Shown here in pieces: positions 57,309 to 64,000 of a DNA stretch of 64,000 bases. The translations under genes and the position numbers were made by a program. Source of the DNA: Phyto melanocephala (lineage: Eukaryota > Arthropoda > Insecta > Diptera > Rhinophoridae); NCBI GenBank assembly GCA_941918925.1, contig OW799237.1, positions 54,052,997 through 54,116,996 of the forward strand. Direction: 5' to 3'. Below the pieces are notes generated by a model, which saw only the letters and a list, made by a program, of their open reading frames with translations, made no database searches and had not been told where the DNA came from. Each line of letters starts with the position of its first letter. Positions within the stretch are counted from its first letter, which is position 1.

Positions 57309-57917
57309 TGTTCGTATTTATTTCAGTGAGCTCTTCGAGGAGCTCCACTGTGCTTTATTTAATATTTACTCTTGGTAGAGCTTCCTAGAGAAGCTCCCTG
57401 TGGTTAAAATACCATTGATTATTTGTTCTTAAAATTATTTCCTTATATACTACTTATGAGAATCTTTTTAAAACTAGTCTAGTGTTGGTAAGTACTTATT
57501 CTAAAATTATCATTATAATTAAATAACTAGTGTTAGTACTTAAAAATAAGTTATCAGTCCCACACTGATATACCGTGAGAAAGAACAGAAAAATGAAAGT
57601 AATATGAAGCGTGCCGACACTGTATACACACACACAAATAGTATGGGTTCGTGTGTGTGTTTATATATTTGCCCAAAACGGCAAGAGTAATGGCACATAA
57701 ACACTTGATGTTGTCAAGTGCCGCCAGACGCTTGCCAGACGAATTGAAGTAATGCGATCTTTTCTCAAGCGCGGCTTATTTCACACACATTTATTTATAT
57801 TGTCACAACAGGGTTTATATTACAGTTTAACCAAATAATTGTGAGTTTAGGTACCCTGCGGTACAAATGTATTTTCGAGTGAAGTGCCCTGCAGTGCTTT
57901 ATATTAGCTTCGCTACA
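57309..57917 (-). repeat. 5' LTR of the 412-like element
   Basis: Partner of 50522-51131, one base shorter. The segment 57371-57399 is the exact reverse complement of 50587-50615. It borders LINE sequence at 57918. Confidence 0.92.
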
Positions 57918-59340
57918 CTTACCACCGTCGTGTAAATCCAATTCACCACCCTTGGTTGTAGGCCCCAACTCTTGCCTATGGAGTTCCTGCAGGTGTAGTA
58001 GGCATTAAGGCCCCTTTTCACCCTCTCCCGAGTATTCTGACCCCATGACAGCTTACTATCAAGGACTACACCGAGATATTTCGCCCCGCTCGCTAACTCT
58101 AACTTTACCCCATCAAGCATCGGTCGCCTAAACGCCTCGACCTTGTATCTCCTGGAAAAGAGAACTAGCTCAGTCTTCCCCGGGTTCACACCCAGTTTAT
58201 TCTCCGAAGCCCAAGAAGATAATGTACATAGTGCCGATTGAAGTACCTCGCTAATCGTCGGAAGAAATCTTCCCCTGACCAGCATGACTACATCATCCGC
58301 ATAAGCCACAATCTTCATGCCCTCACTTTAAAATCTCCTCAAAATAACATTGACCGTTAGTCACCACAACAGGGGCGATAAAACGCCCCCTGCGGTGTCC
58401 CCCTGATCACTGTCCTTCTGATGCTGAAATCTCCTAAGTTAGAATTTATAACCCTACTCTCCAACATCGAGGTTATCGAACTAACTAGAAAATCCCTGAC
58501 CCCTAGCCCATACAGAGCCGCTCTAATTGCCTCTATGCTAACATTGTTAAAGACACCCTCCACATCCAAAAACGCGCTAACGTATATTCCCTATCCTGCA
58601 AGCTGCGTTCTATAAAACCTACCACATCATGCAGCGCACTCTCAACAGATCTACCCTTCAGATAAGCATGTTGAGCCCCACTGATCATGTGGGGATCAAT
58701 AAAACCCCTCAGATGTAGATCGACCAGTCTCTCTAACGTCTTAAGCAAAAAAGACGAGAGGCTGATAGGTCTAAAATCTTTCGGCTTCGAGTGTCCTGCC
58801 TTACCAGCCTGGTGTATAAAAATAACATTAACCTCTCTCCACTTCCTAGGTAGGTATCTCCTCAGGAGACACGTCAACAGTAAAAGAAAATGATCCGAGA
58901 CGTTTTGCAGCATGGCAGGGATAATTCCATCCGGACCCGGGGATTTATAGGCCTCGAACGTATTAACCGCCCATGCTACTTTATCCGTCGTTATCATCTC
59001 CTCAACTATCTCCCGTTCCCTATCGATCGATCCCTGGTTGACCTCTGTAGAATGAGCGTCCCTCACATTCACACAGCCGAGAATGTGTGTCTCCATAAGT
59101 AGATCTAGGGTCTCCGAGCAAGACTCTGTCCACGAGCCATCCGTTCTCTGAATATAACCAGGTACCATAGGTCTTTGGATAATATTTTCCTGAACCTTGA
59201 TAACTCATTTACAGACTCTATGGACTCGCAAAACCTCGTCCACGATGCCCTTTTAGCCCTCTTGAGTTCCCCTTTATACCTATTGAAACACACTTTATAG
59301 CTCTCCCAATCGTCGGCCTTCCTACTGGTTTTCGCCCTAC
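57918..59340 (-). pseudogene. LOA/I-type LINE piece C: RT
   Basis: From right to left: MCFNRYKGELKRAKRASWTR (linker), FEAYKSPGPDGIIPAMLQ (about 58915-58960), FRPISLSSFLLKTLERLVD (about 58750), FNNVSIEAIRAALYGLG (about 58520), VAYADDVVM (about 58300) and KYLGVVLDSKLSWG. It stops in VNWIYTTVV where the 412-like LTR begins. A frameshift near 58560 and a one-base loss in TPQGGVLSPL near 58385 disable it. The part 57918-58559 duplicates 49880-50521 of piece B. Confidence 0.85.
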
Positions 59341-59381
59341 TAAGAACTAAGAAGTACCAATTTTACACGCATGAAATAAAA

Positions 59382-60610
59382 GATGCAAAAACCTTTAAAT
59401 TATTGTTGTTTGGTCTTATTCTTATTTGTATACTAAGATAATTTGTGATGAATTTAACAATTCACTCAATATAAATTCGGTAACTGTAAAGGAAAGCACC
59501 ACGAAAAGATCAACCGCAGATGATACGCTATACCTAATTGAATTCGATCGTCAACAAGTGTCGAAGAGGGATATATTTAAAATAAGATATTTTAGTAATA
59601 TTGCCGTTTACTGGAGAAGACCACTCAATGCACCAAATGCTCTATGTATGGTCACGGTGCTAGGAACTGTAACCGAGTAGTAGTGTGTGCAGCCTGTGCG
59701 GGTAATCACGAATTTGCAGATGTTAACGCCACAACCAAAATCTCCATGATTTTATCTGGCAATACCTTATTGTTAGCTCTAAATACTTATACTTTTTCTA
59801 AATGTAACTCTGATAAACTTAACGATAAAAACAGCTTACGTCGCCATGTTTAAGCCTTCACTATTTTGAATTCATTTTAACTTTTTGCGTAAAAAGATGG
59901 CTTAAGCACTGGCTCGGAAAGCTACCAAATTTGTATAGAAAGATCTAGTGGTTTTCATACCAAAAAGTATGTAACCTAAATATTTCTCTTTTTTCTTTTA
60001 AAGTTGTACAATGAATTAATTATTTTCATTTACTTAGGAATTTTAATAAATTTGCCATTACACTTATTAGTTTAATAAATCAAGTATTTTATAAAACTTG
60101 TGTATTTGGTTTTTATTCAAAATCCCCGTGGAAGTCACTAGACATCGCTTCGGCTGGCGTGCCGCTAACAGCAGATTTTCAATTAAATAAAGCCGCTAAT
60201 AGTGAGAACATTATCTACAACTGTTACAACTGTGCTAGGAGGAATTTTAAAAATGTAAAGCACAGAGCTTACGACCCGAAATGCCCGTGTCGTCAGGAAT
60301 ACCTGGAGATTCGTTAACGCACCACAGCCAGAAATAAAGTATCACATAGGACTAATATGCTGAACTTCAACTCCGATGAAGTTAATTTTTGCTAACTGCC
60401 TGGTAAGGAACACCAAAATTATACACGTGACTCTGGTGCTAAAAGTAATGTACTGTACTCTGATGTAACAAGAAGTAAGACCTTTGTTAACAGAAATGAA
60501 GATGATATTTCTAATGAGAAATTGATGCAAATATTTTTTGATGCTGTCGATGCACTTCAAAGGTGCCAAAATAAGTACGACAAGCTACGAGTGCTGGGGA
60601 TGATGCTTCA
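59382..60610 (+). pseudogene. jockey ORF1 (Gag-like), truncated and interrupted
   Basis: The readable part starts DAKTFKLLLFGL and has YLIEFDRQQVSKRDIFKIRY, then knuckles CTKCSMYGHGARNC and VVCAACAGNHEFAD near 59640-59720 (the first Cys in a shifted frame). After the 450-bp insertion it resumes at 60178 with NKAANSENIIYNCYNCARRN and a last pair CPCRQEYLEIR, then a stop at about 60316. ORF1 of jockey elements binds the RNA. N-terminus missing. Confidence 0.75.
59721..60170. repeat. probable solo LTR (or MITE) inside jockey ORF1
   Basis: The insertion has ends TGTTAACGCCAC and GTGCCGCTAACA and is flanked by GCAGA (59716-59720, 60171-60175). The uninterrupted sequence is seen in copy U as GCAGATTGTCAA. 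Ends TG...CA with a 5-bp duplication and two AATAAA signals (about 60047, 60075) fit a solo LTR; the inverted ends would also fit a small DNA element. Confidence 0.65.
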
Positions 60611-60612
60611 AC

Positions 60613-62158
60613 ATGCAATATAAATCAACAGTTAGTCACGATATTCATGTTATGCACTGGAATGCTCAAGGCATAACGACTGAGTCAGCAGCTTCACAGC
60701 TGGAAAAATTTTTATTTGACAAGGAAGTTGATATTCTCCTTATCAATGAGACATTTTTGAAACCCCACCATAAATTTAAACTTGGAGGCTACAAAATTTA
60801 TAGAGAGGATCGACCAACTCATGGTGGCGGTGTACTCATCGCAGTAAAATACAATGTTGAACATGAAATATTACCAACTATAAAACTGAGTGTGGCTGAA
60901 AATATTTCGGTTCAAGTAATAATAAATAGGCGCCCTGTGATTTTTACATCTTCGTACAATTCGGTTCATACTATAAATTTTAAAACTGATATGGATGCTT
61001 TAACTAGACGGTCAAATGACTTATTTTTATTTGGTGATTTAAACGCTCAACATACGCACTGGAATTGTTTTTCAAACAATATTGCTGAAAATGAGCTTTA
61101 TAGCCATAGCCTTCAATCAAACTACTACATTTATTACTCAAATGCATTTACTCGCTTTGGACAAAATATTAATCCAGTACAGCCGTCTATAGTAGACATC
61201 CTTTTAACTAACTCTTGTCTTCCTTTTTCAACCTTGAAAACACATTCAAATATGTTGCAGACGGACCATGTACCACTATCTTGCGTCATTTATGGAGAGG
61301 TACAGAATATAATTTTGATGCTACCCTTGTATAATCGAGCCGATTGGTCATCAATAAAAAACTTCGTGGAAAGTGAAATAATATTACAAGAGATTGATCA
61401 AAATATTACAAACACAGGTAGTCTAGATTTAGCATTAAATAAACTAATATCCATTGTAAAAGAAGCTACTAATAAAATACCAGTTGGTCATAGAAACCCC
61501 TTCCAACGTGAAATTTCAGAAATTAGTAAAATGCTAATTTCTCAGAGAAACAAATATAGACGTAAATTTCAAAGATGTAGGGATATTAATTTTAAAATGC
61601 AATTAAACTGTATCTTGAAGCAGCTGAATAGGCTTATTGACTTTCACCTAAATAAAGACAGAAACGATTCTTGGTCGAAATTCATATCAAATCTGCCTAC
61701 CGGCTCTAAAAAGTTTTGGAAATTAACAAAAACTTTTAAAGGCAAAAACTCCACATTGTCTAATCTTCATTTAAATGGAACAATTTTAAATTCTGACGTC
61801 GAAAAGGCAAATGCAATTGCTTATGTATTTATTAGTTCACATACCATTACTTTTAACAATCCATCTCCCATAGAATCGGTTGTATCAAGATACATTAATG
61901 ACCTTAATCAAACTCTTACCGATGATACAAGTATTGAACTTACAAATTTGTCTGAAGTCAAATCGTTTGTCCATTTGTTAAAAAATAATAAATCCCCTGG
62001 TTTATATGGGATTAACAGCATAGTAATTAAAAATATGCCCGATTACTTTTTTGAAATTTTAAGTAAACTATTTAACTTTTGTTTAAGCAATGGGTACTTC
62101 CCACTCGTTTTTAAAATGGCTAAGGTAATTCCAATCCACAAATCTGGAAATTAAATTA
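60613..62158 (+). pseudogene. jockey ORF2: endonuclease and start of RT
   Basis: 513 codons open to TAA at 62152-62154. The endonuclease begins VMHWNAQGITTESAASQLEK and has LLINETFLKPHHKF, LFLFGDLNAQHTHWNC (Asp/Asn site) and TDHVPLSCVI (His site near 61265). A long linker leads to the RT entry LKNNKSPGLYGINSIVIKN near 61980 and KMAKVIPIHKSGN at the end. The frame then shifts; RT continues in the next entry. Confidence 0.9.
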
Positions 62159-63247
62159 CCCTCCAGCTATAGGCCAATTTGTATTCTAAGCCTATTAAAT
62201 AAGGTTTTCGAGAAAATTATTCACCCCAGAATTTTAGATTTTTCACATTGCAATAATATGATAAATCAAGAACAATTTGGTTTTCAAAAAGAGCACTCTA
62301 CTGTACATCAACTTAAAAGAGTTGTAAACTTTTTTGAATGTAATAAAAGTAATCGAAAAAGTACTGGACTCGTTTTTCTTGATATCGAAAAAGCTTTTGA
62401 CTCAATCTGGCATGATGTATAAATTAAATACGTTGCATTTTTCAAATTATCTACAAAAACTTATCAAAAGCTTTTTAGATAAACGTACGTTTATTGTATC
62501 TGTCAATAACAAATTTTCTAGTGAAAGGCAAATACCTGCGGGCTTGACACAAGGATCAGTATTATCTCCTACACTATACTCGATATATACATCCGATGCT
62601 ACTCTAAGAAGAGACCAAGATGCGGCTTTTTACGCGGATGACAGCGCCTTTATTTGTTGCGGTAAAGTGTCGAATGCGATAATTAGGAGAATGGAAAATA
62701 ATCTTAAATTAATTCGTAAATACTATGACAAATGAAAAATAAAAGTCAATGACGATAAAACTCAAGCAATTATATTTCCATTCAACAAATCGCGAAAACG
62801 CTTTCCTAAAAGATATTTATCGTCTAGGGGAACAATTATTCCTCAATTATCCTTGACAAAAAACTTTTATTTAAACAGCATGTTAATTACATGTTTGAGA
62901 AGGCAATTAAGTGTAGCCGTGCCTTATGCGTCTTAATTAGCCGAAGATCTAAACTTAATATAAAGAACAAGGTACTTATTTACAAAATGTGTATTCAACC
63001 GATTATAACCTATGGTTGTCAAATCTAGTCCAAAAAGGCTGCTAAAACGCATACAAAGAAATTGCAAATCATTCAAAATAAAAACTTGAAAATAATACGA
63101 AATCTACCTTTTAGAAATTCAACTTATCTTCTACATAGAAACTTTAAAATGTTTAATTCATTGACAAGGGAACTGACGCTGTCATTTAATGAAAAATGCA
63201 AAAGGTCAAATTTTGAAATAATAAGAAATTTGCTGAACAACCACTGA
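62159..63247 (+). pseudogene. jockey ORF2: reverse transcriptase, frameshifted
   Basis: Readable in three frames: SSYRPICILSLLNKVFEKII (about 62165-62220); VFLDIEKAFDSIWHD with the catalytic Asp (about 62370-62415), then a break; AGLTQGSVLSPTLYSIYTSD (about 62540-62600); and AAFYADDSAFICC with the Y-A-D-D box (about 62622-62660), stop at 62735. The thumb and tail follow with more breaks to 63247. No RNase H or zinc tail. Confidence 0.88.
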
Positions 63248-63480
63248 GAGTCTTTTGTTTAAAAGACACATTTCAGTGATTGTTCTAAAATCTCTTATGA
63301 CTTCTAAGTTGATACGAGGTTTTTTATGAACAACTTTTCCTTTAAACTGTGATATTAGTAGCTTCTTTATTTAATTAATCAGATGTTAATTGTTGTAATA
63401 CTATATGTAAATTCTCATAACTCTGTTAACGATATTGGTAAAATTAATAAGTTTTAATAAATAAAAAAAATATAATAATA

Positions 63481-64000
63481 ATTTGAAGATTAATAGTAAA
63501 TAGTGTTAAGTATTTATGGTAAAAGAAATTTAAACCGGAAGTTAAGAAGACGGAACTGCTAGGAACAAATTGTGATTAATTAATAACACTGTGCAAGAGA
63601 TTTACACTTTTTTCGTGACAAGCTGGGCACCTGGCGTTTTAACATAATTCGGGTACGCTAAATTCAGTGGTGCCCGCGGTTTTTTAAGATTGGCTCTGGT
63701 TTTCGAGATATACCGTTATTTCGAAAATGGAGGAGGTTGCACAACATATGTTCGCGTAACTCAAAAACGCTTTAGCTTACTGAAAAATCTTAAAAAACCG
63801 AAATTCCGCAATAAAATTTCCTTTAAGAAAAATAAAAGTTCTTTATAATATCCGCAGTCGTTTTAGAAACATAATTTTTTTGTTGAAAAAAAAAATAATA
63901 TTTTTATCAAAATTTCGAAATTTTTGTTTTTTAAAAATTCATAAAAAATCAAAAAATGCAGCTAGGCTTCTAATTTTTTGCAGACATATGAAAAATGAAT
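63481..64000. other. possible TIR of another long-TIR transposon
   Basis: From about 63600 there is sequence with the style of the TIR at 15165: a GC-richer edge, a run mentioning TTTTCGAGATATACCG, and near 63930 AAATTCATAAAAAATCAAAA, which resembles AAATTCATAAAAAATCCAAA at 15472. The partner end would lie outside the window. No gene seen. Confidence 0.35.

Larger units (their letters stand above)
50522..57917 (-). mobile_element. Ty3/gypsy element of 412/mdg1 style, inactivated, chimeric flanks
   Basis: LTRs at 50522-51131 and 57309-57917 bracket minus-strand genes: 86-codon ORF, gag, protease, RT/RNase H, integrase. A purine tract (GAATGGAGG on the minus strand) precedes the 3' LTR. The PBS-like TGGCGATCCTGCCAG follows the 5' LTR. 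There is no short target duplication: instead the flanks are two copies of a 642-bp LINE segment. Internal lesions include a 340-bp tandem duplication and stops. The 412/mdg1 assignment comes from the gag and integrase style and is tentative. Confidence 0.88.
59341..63480 (+). mobile_element. jockey-type non-LTR retrotransposon, nearly full but decayed
   Basis: ORF1 (59382-60610, interrupted by a probable solo LTR) and ORF2 (60613-63247) lie in the usual order. The 3' end is an A-rich tract (AATAAATAAAAAAAA near 63455). No RNase H follows RT, as expected for the jockey clade. The 5' end is truncated within ORF1 where it meets LINE piece C. Copies U and W on the minus strand are relatives with small differences. 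Confidence 0.85.

Noticed and set aside
49880..58559. 642-bp flanking repeat as a target-site duplication of the 412-like element
   Set aside because: LTR retroelement integrases make 4-6 bp duplications; recombination between two insertions explains it better.

Overview
The window looks like a repeat-rich, probably heterochromatic, part of a fly genome. It is AT-rich. It is built almost entirely of nested transposable elements of kinds common in Diptera: BEL/Pao with env, Mdg3-like and 412/mdg1-like Ty3/gypsy, jockey-type and LOA/I-type non-LTR elements, Tc1/mariner, and P-like elements with a THAP exon. Two broken copies of the eukaryotic helicase gene reptin (RuvB-like 2) have a C-terminus that fits a fly protein. 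The species cannot be named from this. I found no intact host gene, rRNA, tRNA or CRISPR array.

Layout. 1-1669: 5' end of a BEL element (minus strand) inserted in a reptin pseudogene (1670-1837). 2403-15164: a decayed LOA/I-type non-LTR element, split by a complete but inactivated BEL/Pao element with an env gene (3287-12158, TSD ACCTA). 15165-19219: a DNA transposon with long terminal inverted repeats and an intron-containing gene of a repetitive arthropod family, itself carrying a P-like MITE (16589-17175). 19223-24167: fragments of a P-like THAP element, jockey and gypsy. 24168-44372: a three-level nest. 44373-48544: dispersed repeats and a dead Tc1 element. 48545-59340: LOA/I-type pieces flanking a 412-like gypsy element (50522-57917). 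59341-63480: a jockey element broken by a probable solo LTR. 63481-64000: possibly the start of another long-TIR transposon.

The nest at 24168-44372 is the centre of interest. Its outer layer is a non-autonomous P-like element (about 0.95 kb without inserts) that carries a piece of reptin. Inside it sits an Mdg3-like gypsy element (24943-44192, TSD TGTA). Inside one LTR of that sits a 13.8-kb giant inverted-repeat element (25059-38886, TSD TTTGGTTA). The giant element has two nearly identical arms of 5.93 kb around a 1.96-kb spacer, subterminal tandem repeats, and several small unrecognised ORFs. These ORFs occur once per arm, and several have an ACTATATAAA-type box 50-65 bp upstream. No transposase, polymerase or integrase is recognisable in it. 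It is the best candidate for an undescribed system: either a giant foldback transposon or a virus-like element with multi-kb terminal repeats.

Almost every retroelement gene carries stops or frameshifts. The exceptions are the 971-codon gag-pol of the Mdg3-like element, which is open up to a single TGA, and the giant element, whose arms show almost no divergence.
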